Source of the DNA: Parietichytrium sp. I65-24A
Taxonomy: Eukaryota; Sar; Bigyra; Thraustochytrida; Thraustochytriidae
Direction of reading: 5' to 3'
Assembly (NCBI GenBank): GCA_012862575.1
Contig: BLSF01000102.1
Span: 1 to 64,000, forward strand
Length of the DNA: 64,000 nucleotides
Both the position numbers and the translations under genes were made by a program. The notes beneath the pieces are model-generated. The model saw only the letters and a program-made list of their open reading frames with translations. It was not told the DNA's origin and ran no database searches. How positions within the stretch are numbered: the first letter of the stretch is position 1; each line of letters starts with the position of its first letter. Positions 50,921 to 61,700 of this stretch are shown here, one piece after another.

Positions 50921-51628
50921 GCCTGTTTGCGCGCTCTCAGAGCCTCGCCACCACACCGCTTATACTGCAACGCGCGAGACGCCTGCGCTCAAGAGATGCC
51001 AGTGGTCTATCGCACACCTCTGGGGCCACTGCAACCTCTAGTAGTCACGTGTATTGGAAAGTTCATTTCAGACAAAGCTCGTTCCATCCTTTCTTCTGCA
51101 ACAACCACTGCGACCTTCGAGTTTCGTTTTGCTTTGTGCGAGCGCCGCCTCCCGCTCGTTCACTGCGGCGGAGTCACGGTCAAAGCACGTGTGAAACAAA
51201 GCTGGCTGGCGTGCTTTGACAAAGCCTTCGCGAAAGGCATCTTGTCGAGCTCCGTCTCTGGCCTCGCCAAGAGTGCGCTCCTGCTGCTCCTGTGGGGTCG
51301 CGTTCAACACGCCGGAGACAACAAGACAACAGGCGGAGCAAGTTAGATGATCACGGCTCCTTTCAATTCTACGGTGGAATGCATCTTCCCTTGGAGCATC
51401 GCTCGAGAGCGAGATGGAGACTGAGAGCGAAGCTGCTGACTTCGGAAGACTCTTCCTTCGTCTGTCGTTGTCAGCGGAGCTGCTCACAATTACGCCGGCT
51501 CTCGCGGCGTCTGCTCGCACTTTATCCCCGGTTTTCTCTTTCCTGACTTTGAATTCTGAATCTCGATTTGAGGCTGCTTTACTTGTATTCTGATGACCAA
51601 CTTGCTCTTGTTTCAAGAACGACTTCAC

Positions 51629-51691
51629 GGAATTCAGAATTCAGAATTCAGAAAATTCAAAAATTTTCAGAAAATTCAGTTCAGAATTCAC
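51629..51691. repeat. AATTCAGA heptamer array
   Basis: GGAATTCAGAATTCAG followed by degenerate AAAATTCAG units, ending in CACTGTCAG. Confidence 0.8.
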
Positions 51692-52590
51692 TGTCAGTCT
51701 TTTTGGGCCTGTGATGGATTTCTCTGACCTTCTTCGCAGCATAATTTTCTCAAGGCTTGGGTTTCTCAGCTCTTGAACTTTTCGAAACGAGTTGATTTCA
51801 AAGGCCTGGGAAAACTACCAACGTTGGCAGCAAGGAGCAAGCCAAAGGGGAAAACGTTTCTTTGGCTTATTACAATGGCTGAACGTTCACTGTGACGACC
51901 GCCTTGATTTTAAAATTCGCAATTCAGAAGCTAGGACAAGAGACAGAAGGTGGCACGGCTTGGCTGGCACTCGAACGGTCACCTGCCACTGAGCCTCCGC
52001 GAAAGTGAGAATGAGACAGATCTGTTTGTGTGTCTGTGTGCGGTCCGACAGTGTGGATACTTGATCAGCTGCTAAACTTCTTTGGCGAACAGAATCAACG
52101 GTCCGAGTCAGTTTTCAAATTGTACCGCTCCGTGATAAAAGCCCGAACTGCAGAATCAGTAATTCAAAATTCAGTCCAGAAGAAGCCCCTGAGCAAGCGT
52201 TACAGCAGCACTCGAGACCTGTGCGTCTTGGCCAGTTGTTCGACCGACTCGATGACACGGGACTGGCCACAAGTAGTGAGAAAACCAAGAACCAAAACAG
52301 CGTGACACATGGACTGTGGAATGGGCACCGCCAGTCTCACGTCTCGCTCTCTTCCCAACGTGTGAGTGACTTGTTTCCAACCACGTTACGGAGAGCTGCA
52401 AAAGCTTAGTTTTGTGGGTTGCAGGGTCGCACTTTGCTATGATGGTGTGGTGAAGTGTGAGCCTCGTCAGTCAGATGGTCAACGCTTGCGCCGCGGTGTG
52501 ATAGGTGCGATGTGATAGTGAGCGAGCCAACACCCGTCAAGTTTTGAAGAGCGATTGGCTCGGGGCTCATAGTCGCGCATTTTGGAAGAC

Positions 52591-52646
52591 GTTCAGAATT
52601 CAGAATTTCAGAGTTCAGAATTCAGAATTCAGAATCAGAATTCACA
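52591..52646. repeat. AATTCAGA heptamer array (unit 2 counterpart)
   Basis: GTTCAGAATTCAGAATTTCAG and following units, in the same relative position as the array at 49379-49446. Confidence 0.8.
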
Positions 52647-55547
52647 ATCAATTCCGTTTGGAGAAATCCGAGTCCTGGCAAGGTACTACGGTACAGAGTA
52701 CCAGAACCCGTACCGGTATGTAAAGTAATGTCCAGGTACAGACTCCTGATAACTGACAAGTGAGTACGAAAAGAGACTTTGGGTCCAACCTTTCCAACCC
52801 ACTGTTAAAAATAAAATTTCCAAATTCTGAACTCTAAAATTCTAAATCTAAATTTTAACATCTCTCGCAATCCGCGCAATTCCCTGACAATCACAGCAGA
52901 GATATTTCCTGGAGAGTTATGCTTTTTTTATTTTATTTTATTAGATGTAGAAATTATTTTTTCAGGTTTGCGATAGATAGTAACTTATTTGTGTTGCCAG
53001 CACAACGAAACACAGACAGGGTCGTGAAACTACTTTGTGAGTATCAGTAGTACGCCTAGTGCGCGTGTGGCGCCGTGCCAACGACAACAACAACAGCAAC
53101 GACAACGATAACGACGACGACAAGCAGGAATGAAGCTCTGTCATGCTCTGCCGATCGGAGAGCTGAACTGGCAGTGAGTAACAACTCATGAACCGGATCT
53201 TGTAGAACGCTCTGCAGCTTCCGTAAAGGAAGGAAAGAAAGAAGGGAGAGGGAAGAAGGTGTTCAGAATCCAGAGTTACAGTTCAGATCAGAGCAGTGAA
53301 GGCATTGATGAGTGCTGTGAGGCGAAGGAGAGCGGAGAAAGGGAAAGATCGAATCGGTGAGAGTAGTACCACTCAATAGTAGAGACGCTTCGGCGGCAAA
53401 AAGTTCAGAGGGGATGTGCGTAATCTTTCTCTTAATGATTGTTAGCAGCTAGCTGCCTCTCTGTCTCAGCTGTCTCTCTCCAGCGTGTTTCAACTTTAAT
53501 TTTTAATAGACGTTATACTTTGGAGCCTCACATGCTGCTACCTTGCGGAAGCAGAGTGACTAACTAACAGCGCCTTTTGAGCTCTGTTAATGAAAATAAT
53601 AACTGCATCGTTTTGGTGCCCATCGATGGCAATTCGATTTGGGGGTTGTGTTGGTCGTGTGCCAGGGATTTACAGTTAGGAACTAGGACCATGCAGTCCA
53701 TGCATACACTGTTTGAGGTGCTTGTTTCATTTTGTACGAGTGAACATGGGACTAGTAGCACTGCTTTGACTTGGGAAAGGGAAGGGGGGAAAGTGCCACT
53801 GGGCAGCTTACCTGTACTCGTAGCGTTTCCGAGCAGAGTATGGAGCGAGGAGAAAGAAGGGCATTGCTCTTGGAGTTTAGAGTCAACGAGGATAGTCTGG
53901 GCCAGTCATCCATTCAGTGCCCAAGATCCCCGCTAAATTGAACGCATCACTAGCGGGGCTCACAGTCAAGTCGACCCGCGGGCCGATGAATACTCCCCTC
54001 CCAAGAAGTCAGTACTTCATAAATGAAAACACACTGTATTGAGTATATTCCGAGACCATTCTCCACAATGGCCAGTGCCACAGTGCAGTACCATGACCGT
54101 GACTCAGTGCTGAGTACCGGCTCTTACAGCCGTTGTCTCGCGACAGCACTTAGGTTAGGTTAGGCACTGGTGGCACTGGCAGCAAAACGCAAAACAGCGA
54201 GCAGAGAGAGCAGAGAGCAGTGCAGAGAAGAAGGAACCGGTGCAGCCTTCAAGCTTCTCAAGTATCAGTAGGCTATCACTTGGTAGAATTGGTCTTACTT
54301 ATCACAAGATCCAGAGCACACCCGACTTGCAGTCGATTAGATTTAATATAAACCTGCTCTACTGAGGGTCTCCTTCAATGTGTCACGTCTTGTTGTCGTG
54401 TATCAGTGGCACGGATGCAGTCCTGAATTGAAGTGAGGACAGTGCAGTACTCCGAAAAAGTGAGAATGAATGATCCGAACGGAAAGTCTCTCTAATGAGG
54501 TATTCTATACTACCGCAGATATTGAGTCAAGTAGTAGTGGCAAATAGAACTACCTGACCTTTGCCCTTGTATTTCTTTTCGTTTCTACTCCTGGGAATGA
54601 ATTATAATAAAAAATTCAAATTCAAAAAATTCAAAGAAGGAACAGACGTATGAGAACAAGTGGGTCAAGAAGATAGTCGTATTGAAGCCAGTCAGACAAC
54701 CGGTCAGCCGAGTTTGAGTTGAAATGGTTCGCTGATTTGGAATACTAATCCCGTCTGCGGTGTGCGTTGCGTTCTCTTGCTTCAGTAGCTTCAGTCCTCA
54801 GTCGATTCTAACTGGATCTCGTTAGTCAATTTAAAAGCGGATTATCCGGTCGCTTGATTCATTTATTCTTCACAGTCAATCAATCAAAAACTTCACTGTC
54901 GGAATTCAGAAGTTCACAAGTCGGAGAGGAGGAACCCGGTCAAACATAAGGCTCGCGGTCTTACGGTCTGGTCCCCATTCCCACGTTCTCGTGTTTTGTT
55001 TTGCAAAATCCTGGCAGGAAAACGAATTCGCCAACGTTCTCATGGGAGCTCGGAATTAGGAACCAAGAACTAGGTCTCCATCGCGAGGCAAGTCGGCATT
55101 TGTCTGAATGAATAACTGCCTGTGAAACTTGGTAAATCGACTGGCTCGCGTCTATTTTGCTGTCAAAAAATATCCGTATCATTTATCATTTTACATTTAA
55201 AATCTTCTATCGACAACCTGGTCACCCTCGCGACTGCGGCGTACGTGTAGGCTACATTTCTGAACTGACCTTAAACTCTGGTTGATAAGTGGGGTATGGG
55301 ATTGATGAGAATAGCTTTAACGAAGACAGGAGCTGTGAGAGTGAGAGTGAGGGTGAAGCAGGTGACGGCGCAGTGAGAGTGAGAGCAAGAGCGAGAGCGA
55401 TGGGAGAAAGCGGAGACATGTTTAGAAAGTGAGAGGAGAAATTGAGATGAGGAGAAGATCGCTCAGTGGTTCGTTCGTTCGTTCCAAGGTCATCATTGCT
55501 CCCACTGCTCGCACTGGCCCAACTGGTGAGAAAATGGAGGAAAAAGC

Positions 55548-55616
55548 GACTGACTGACTGACTGACTGTCTGACTGATTGAGAGGGAGTGAGTGAGTGAG
55601 TGAGTGAGTGAGTGAG
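55548..55616. repeat. (ACTG)n and (GAGT)n microsatellites
   Basis: Seven ACTG units followed by eight GAGT units with a short interruption. Confidence 0.9.
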
Positions 55617-56384
55617 AGAACGCTATTTAGTAATCTGACACATGGAACAGTGACCACGAATGAAATAATGCCAGAGAATTGCCGAAGCAAAGTAGGAAGG
55701 AAGGAAGGCCAAAGAAAAGTGAGAAGAAGACACAGTCCTGGCGCGCCCTTCCAAGCAGGGAGGAATGGAGAAATGGAGAAATGGAGGAAGGAAGGGAGGA
55801 AGGAAGGAATGGGAAAGGGAAGGAGACCAGGAGCAAACAAAAATGAAACAAGTTAGTTCTTCAGAGAGCTGGTCCCAGCCACGGTCGCAAGACTCTACGT
55901 GGACCCTATCCACCCCAGCCACGCCAAGACACTGCGAGTGAACACAGACACTCCACTCGCTGCTCCTACGACCCACTCTACGCACCACACTACTAATGCC
56001 ACTATCGTACTATCACCTCCTTCTACACATACTGTAAGCCCGTGTGAGAAGTGTGAGTGTTGCGAGTAATGTGCGCCTTCTCCTCCTCCTCTTTCTCCTC
56101 CCTCCATTTCTTCCTCCTCCTCTCCTGCTCCTACACCTCCTGCTACTCCCCTCTTACTCCACCTCGTCCTCCTTCCTTCCTCCCTTCCTTCTGCCTTGCC
56201 TTGCCTGCGTCGCTGGTCCATGGTCATTGGTCTATGGTGTCTATGGTGTCTATGGTCAATTGTGTCTATGGTCAACTGTGTCAATTTGACCAAGATGCTC
56301 GAGCCACTTCAGTCCGTGTTCACCTGAAAAGAGTGCAACAAAGAGCGAAAAGCGGCGAGCAAAGCTGGTCCTGTCGGAAAAGTT

Positions 56385-58121
56385 ATGCACGCATCTTTGA
56401 GCCAGCGGCCCCCGCCTGTCAACATCTCGGAGAGCGCGGGGCATAACCTGAACGCAACCGTCCCGCACAACAACGTCGTCGTCAGCGGAGGCGCAAGAAG
56501 CGAGCGAAGAACCAGCAGCAGCAGCGGCAGCAGCAGCGGCGGTGGCCGTCGCAGAGAAGTATCGCACAGCAGCCTCCACCACTACCACCATCTTGGCAAC
56601 CGTTTGGAGACTAGACACGAAGAAATCCCCGAACTCTCTGCCGCATCCTCTTCGCAAGACGAGTTCCCGATGTCACCAACTGCTTTATTTGCGTATCCAG
56701 GATCACCTGCGGGTCTTGGGTCGCCGGCGTACACTTTCTCACCCTCGGGCGGGCACCATGTGGCCAAAAGCCACTCCGGTTTTGACTTTGATGTGGGCAT
56801 CTCGCCGACACCCATGATCCTCCCAAAGTCGAGGATGGAGGACCAGCAGCAGCACTGGAAAGGATTCTCAGATCATCAACAGCAGCAGCAGCAATTCGAC
56901 TCTGCGTTGCAGAAGATACGGCCTCGTATTCAGAGCGTCGAGTTCTCTCTTGGCTCTCCGACAGACATGTCAAACATTTCTTCCTCAATTTTTGATGGCC
57001 ACGAACGGACCATGCGCAGATATTCAAAGACCGATACGATGCCGTGCTCGCCTCAATATGTGGACGAGAACCATTCTCGAAACAATGGATCCACGCCGAA
57101 GAGCTTGTTTGAGGGCATTCTCCTACAACACGGGGGTGGCGCGGCTGCCATGTCAGCCTTTATGGATTCTGCAAATTCTCTGAAGCGTAAAGTCGAGCTC
57201 TCGGAGTCTTCCGAAGGCGCTAAGCGCTCGCGCTACGCGCAGGAACTGGCACAAGACTTCGTTCAGGCCTGTGGAGGAATTCCAAGTGCGCTATCGCTCT
57301 CCGCACTGGAGCGATTCCAGAGCGGGCAAGGAAGCCCAAACGCTCCAACCCCGTCGTCCTTCTTCGGCCAACAACGGTTGTCTCCCAAGGAGAGCTTCAA
57401 CACTCACAGCAACCACTCGTCGGATCCAGGGCTTGTGTTTCCAGCGCATGGCCTCGGTTACGGGTCCCCGCTCATGCGCGCATCTCAACATTTGAAGCCT
57501 CAAACCTTATGCAAGATCTCTCCACACGGATATGCGATGGGATCAGGTGGGTCCCCAACCATGCAAAAGTATTCTTCGCAACCTGGGCGAAAGCGTACAG
57601 CTCTCGACGAAATTCTTGCTGCTGGGGCTACCAAGTCTGCCGGCCTTCGATGGACTGTCGAGCAGGATGCACAACTCAAAGAGGCTGTAGAAAAGTACAA
57701 TGGATCTAATTGGAAGGCAATTGCGGAAATGGTCCAGGGGCGGAACCATGTTCAGTGCTTGCAACGGTGGAAGAAAGTGCTCCAACCGGGTCTCATCAAG
57801 GGAATGTGGAGTGACGCAGAAGACCGGCTACTTTTGGAGCTGATGGACAAGTACGGCAAGGAAAAGAGCTGGACAAAGATTGCTGAGCAAATTCCTGGTA
57901 GAACTGCGAAACAGTGCAGGGAGCGATGGTATCTCAATCTGGATCCGAATATTAATAGGGAGCCTTGGTCCAAGGAAGAGGACAAGATTTTGCTAGACAT
58001 GCATTCTAAGCTTGGAAACAAATGGGCGGAGATCAAGAGAAGGCTTCCTGGAAGGACTGAAAATGGAGTCAAGTCTAGGTTCAAGAGTATTCAAAGAGCG
58101 ATGCGTAAGGGCCCTCGCTGA
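56385..58121 (+). CDS. R1R2R3-Myb transcription factor
   Basis: A 578-residue intronless nuclear protein. Three tandem Myb repeats occupy the last 165 residues: R1 GLRWTVEQDAQLKEAVEKYN...NWKAIAEMV...CLQRWKKVL; R2 IKGMWSDAEDRLLLELMDKYG...SWTKIAEQIPGRTAKQCRERW; and R3 NREPWSKEEDKILLDMHSKLG...KWAEIKRRLPGRTENGVKSRF. The spaced Trp residues and recognition helices match the c-Myb/plant MYB3R class, which binds AACNG-type sites and often controls G2/M genes. The first R1 Trp is kept, whereas R3 keeps Trp at its first two positions and has Phe at the third. The N-terminal 400 residues are Ser/Gln/His-rich with no domain, and probably regulatory. The basic LKRKVELSESSEGAKRSR may be a nuclear localisation signal. 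It is convergent with the formin gene. Confidence 0.93.
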   Translation: MHASLSQRPPPVNISESAGHNLNATVPHNNVVVSGGARSERRTSSSSGSSSGGGRRREVSHSSLHHYHHLGNRLETRHEEIPELSAASSSQDEFPMSPTALFAYPGSPAGLGSPAYTFSPSGGHHVAKSHSGFDFDVGISPTPMILPKSRMEDQQQHWKGFSDHQQQQQQFDSALQKIRPRIQSVEFSLGSPTDMSNISSSIFDGHERTMRRYSKTDTMPCSPQYVDENHSRNNGSTPKSLFEGILLQHGGGAAAMSAFMDSANSLKRKVELSESSEGAKRSRYAQELAQDFVQACGGIPSALSLSALERFQSGQGSPNAPTPSSFFGQQRLSPKESFNTHSNHSSDPGLVFPAHGLGYGSPLMRASQHLKPQTLCKISPHGYAMGSGGSPTMQKYSSQPGRKRTALDEILAAGATKSAGLRWTVEQDAQLKEAVEKYNGSNWKAIAEMVQGRNHVQCLQRWKKVLQPGLIKGMWSDAEDRLLLELMDKYGKEKSWTKIAEQIPGRTAKQCRERWYLNLDPNINREPWSKEEDKILLDMHSKLGNKWAEIKRRLPGRTENGVKSRFKSIQRAMRKGPR

Positions 58122-58768
58122 ATGCAGCGTATTGCATCCTTGCAAGGTTGGTGCTTTTGACATGTCGTGACGCTCTGAGGTTTTTCAACTGCCTGACCAT
58201 AAGAAGACGCGGTTGTGCCTCATCGGAACGATCTCCTATCGTCGTCAATGCACGAGGTTCTTGGATGACGAATCTTGTGTTTTGTTTGGAGTCCGTGAAG
58301 GAACGCCACCACGAACTCTCTCCCGGTACAGTATTTTTTGGTCCTGGTCGAGCTGTGGGTGAGCGGGCTCACATTTACTGCTTGAAATGGAAATGGATAT
58401 CAATTTTTCACCCATGCAATGACCTGTAAATTTTTCAATTTTCTTTTTTAATTATATTTTTACAAGTTTTACCCACTCGGTTTCTTCTCAGCTTTTGACA
58501 CATTTGCGAGTAGGGTTCCGAGTGTCGCAGCACGCTAGTGCTGCCTTCCTCAAGGTTGCATAGAGCTCTCTAGAGCCCCAGGGGAAATTGAGGATCCTCA
58601 TTCATATTGTTTCATCTCCAAGTTGATCAATCAAGAAAAAAAGGAAATGAAGAAAAGGGAGCTTTCATTGTACTACATATTACACAGAGGGCAGATGAAA
58701 CTATCACACTCCACCTTTTTAATTATGTGAGTAAATGTACAAGAAACGAGGATCAAAGGAGCCAGATG
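58122..58768. other. Intergenic between convergent genes
   Basis: No gene supported; AT-rich 3' flanks. Confidence 0.5.
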
Positions 58769-61700
58769 CTAACTTGATCCAGGAAAAGACTTCTGTGGCA
58801 CTGAAGACGATGGTGGCTTCGAGCCCGCTTTCACAGGCATTGCTTGCTTGGCTGAGGCTTCTGACTTTGGCTTTGATTGCGTGGCGGCGGTACTGTTATT
58901 CTTGCTCTTGGACGAAGATGCGGATGACGTAGATGATGACCTAGAGCTCCGTCCTTTCGTAGCTCCGGTCGAAACAACCTTGGAAGTTGTGCTTCCTTTT
59001 TTCGCCCCAGTACCTGGTGCGCGCTTCAAATCTTCCTTGCTTTTGTCGGTTTTTGCGTGCTCTTGCCGCTGCCTCTCTCTCCTTTTTGCCTCACTCTGCT
59101 TTGTGGTATCATTGAGTGCATTCTGAAATTCGACAAAGAAGCTATGCAAGGTTCGAAACAGCACCTCAGACGTCGTCGAAGTGTCCTCGCACAAGTACTC
59201 GAGGGTCTGCTTAAAAAGATCCTCAGTACTGGAGCCCAGCGACCGCAAATCCTCCAGTGATTCCTGGCAAACCTTGTAGAACCGCGTCAGCTCCAGAACA
59301 AAGTATTGGTCATCCTCCGTCATTTTACTCCTCTTCTCTTCATCGGATACGACATTCGCCCAATACTTGTGCTCAGTCTCGATGATGCGTAAGCCTGCCT
59401 CCAAGACCTGAAGCTGTGTCACCGCATTCGTCAAAGAGATATTTGCAGCTTCTCGAATAGAATCAGTATCGGATTTGACAAAGGTAAGAATGTCTCTCTC
59501 GCGAGACTGAATTAACCACACGAGATAGTGAAGAGCGGTAGTGTTGGACGCAAAACTCTTGACATCCCGAAGTTTGTTTAGCGCGTCCAAATGGAAACCC
59601 GGAGCGACTCTTGCCTTTGGTGCGTCTGGCCCCTCATTCATAAAATTACCCATCGCAAGAACGATCTCCATCATTCTTCGAAACTTCTTGCTTTCGAGAA
59701 GATCTTTACATGCTTTTTTGATGTCCTCAAAGTCTCCCCTGGCATCCTCGTATGCCTCATCAAACTTCATCCTGTAGAGCAAGCAATTTGTGCGCTGTTT
59801 GTAGCGAGGGATAGACATGAGTTCTAGGAAGTAAAATTCCCCTTTTCCAAGGATTTCGCGCGGTCCATCGTAGGCAGATAAAATCTTTTCTTCCTCCGGA
59901 GTTGGCGCGAGGCCCAGAACTTGGCGGACGTCTTCTGTATTAACGTCTTCGGGAATGTTCAGGTTGAAAAGACATCTTTTTATCAGAGCTGCGTGAACGC
60001 CAAGACCAAACATTCTGGACAGGACGATAGCGATGTTGTTGGAACGCTGGGGCTCCAATAACTGCTTCGTCTCCTCCTTCACTTTCTTTTTCTTCGGGGC
60101 GGATCCAGTGGCACCTTCTGTCTTTGCTCGCTCAGCCTTCTCTTTCGCTTTTTGGCGCTCCTGCTCACTGACATTGACGGTAAATAGTGCGGTCATTTCC
60201 TTTATTTCGCGCTGCTCAAATATGTATGCTTTTGACTTGTTCCAAATCGCATTTTCAACCTTGTCCAACGTGTTATTATTTACCTTTCTCCAGTGAAGCT
60301 TTCGCCGCACAATCTTATCCGGCTTCTTCTCTGGAGGCTTGGGCTTGGGGGGTGCAGCTCCAGCTACGCCAGAGCCCTTTCCGCCAGCTTTTGTTGGTGC
60401 AGGCGACTCCGGATCCATGTCCAGATACTTTGGGTCCAGCCCTTTCGCCATCATTTTTGCTTCTATCGCACCGCGAGGCACCTTGACCGCTAGCATTTTT
60501 ATAAACGGTCCGTAATCCTTGTCATCCTTAAGCTTTACAACGGGGCCATTCCCTCCAGCATTCCCGCCAGCCTGCGGAAGCTCGATCATTGTTGCCTCTG
60601 GGTCCATGTCGAGGTATTTCACGTCAAGCCCTTTTGCAATCATCTTAGCTTCCACTGCTCCGCGAGGCACCTTGACCGCAAGCATTTTCAAGAATGGGGA
60701 GTAGTCAGGATGATCCTTGAGCTTCACCTTTTGCGCCGCAGCAGCACCAGAGCCGTCGCCGGAAGGGTTGAGCTCAATCAGGGTATTTTCAGGATCCATG
60801 TCCAAATATTTAACGTCAAGTCCTTTAGCACGCATTTTGACCTCGATAGCACCGCGAGGAACTTTCACGGCGAGCATTTTGAGAAAAGGGCTGTAGTCTG
60901 GGTGCTCACCAAGCTTGACCTTCTCGCTAGCGGCAGCCTCGGCCGCTTCAGAGGCAGGCTTTAGCTCTATCATTGTCGTCTCTGGATCCATGTCAAGGTA
61001 CTTGGGATCCAAACCCTCTGCGGTCATTTTCCCCTCCACTGCGCCGCGAGGCACTTTGACAGCAATCATCTTGAGGAAAGGACGGTAGGCTGGATGATCC
61101 TTCAACTTGACCTTTTCAGCTGCAGCGGATTTCCCAGCACCATCTTGCGGCGGGGCCGGTTGCTCCGGGTCGAAGTCTAAATACTTTGGATCCAGACCCT
61201 CGGAAATCATTTTTGCTTCGATCGCTCCTCGAGGCACTTTGACAGCAAGCATTTTGAAGAACGGGGCGTACCTCTCATCATCTTTAAGTTTCACCACGGA
61301 GCCACTTCGTTTGCTATCTGTTTTTGAATCGTCCGCGATTATCGTTGTTTCCGGGTCCATGTCCAGATACTTTGGGTCAAGACCCTTTGACTCCATCTTG
61401 ATCACGATTGCCCCACGAGGGACCTTCACAGAGAGCATTTTCAGAAATGGGGCATAGTCGGGGTGATCTTTGAGCTTGACCCCTGTTGTTTGTCCAGCAT
61501 CACTTGCTTTTGACGTGGGAGAAGGGCCCTCGGGATCCATGTCCAATATCGCGGGGTCTAATTCTTGCTGCAACATCTTATTTATGACTGCCTGGCGCGG
61601 AACTCGGACAGCCAGCATCTTGAAAAATTGCCCGTAAGTAGGATCGTCCTTTAATTTGACGACATCGGCTTCTGGTGCCGCTTCCGTGGATACGCCTTTG

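Larger units (their letters stand above)
47777..52935. repeat. Tandem segmental duplication carrying the HEAT genes
   Basis: Unit 1 is 47777-49760 and unit 2 is 49779-52935. Both contain a 3' flank, the HEAT gene, its 5' flank and a distal spacer with the AATTCAGA array and a shared phrase GAGACTTTGGGTCCAACC. Unit 2 has about 1.2-1.3 kb extra between roughly 51130 and 52410. Confidence 0.8.
50957..56384. other. Gene-poor region, 5.4 kb
   Basis: No gene confidently supported. 51130-52410 is the extra segment of duplication unit 2 and includes a domain-less minus-strand open frame (51068-51628). AATTCAGA arrays lie at 51629-51691 and 52591-52646. Further right there are (ACTG)n at 55548-55576, (GAGT)n at 55586-55616, a GGAA-rich tract at 55740-55830 and a CCT-rich tract at 56080-56200 before the Myb gene. 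Copies of TCACAGTCA-type motifs lie near 53960 and 54871. Base composition is AT-rich and frames are short. Confidence 0.5.

Noticed and set aside
51068-51628. 186-codon minus-strand frame in the extra segment of duplication unit 2
   Set aside because: No domain or hydrophobic pattern, Ser/Arg-rich composition, and overlaps the flank of the HEAT gene; cannot be told from chance.
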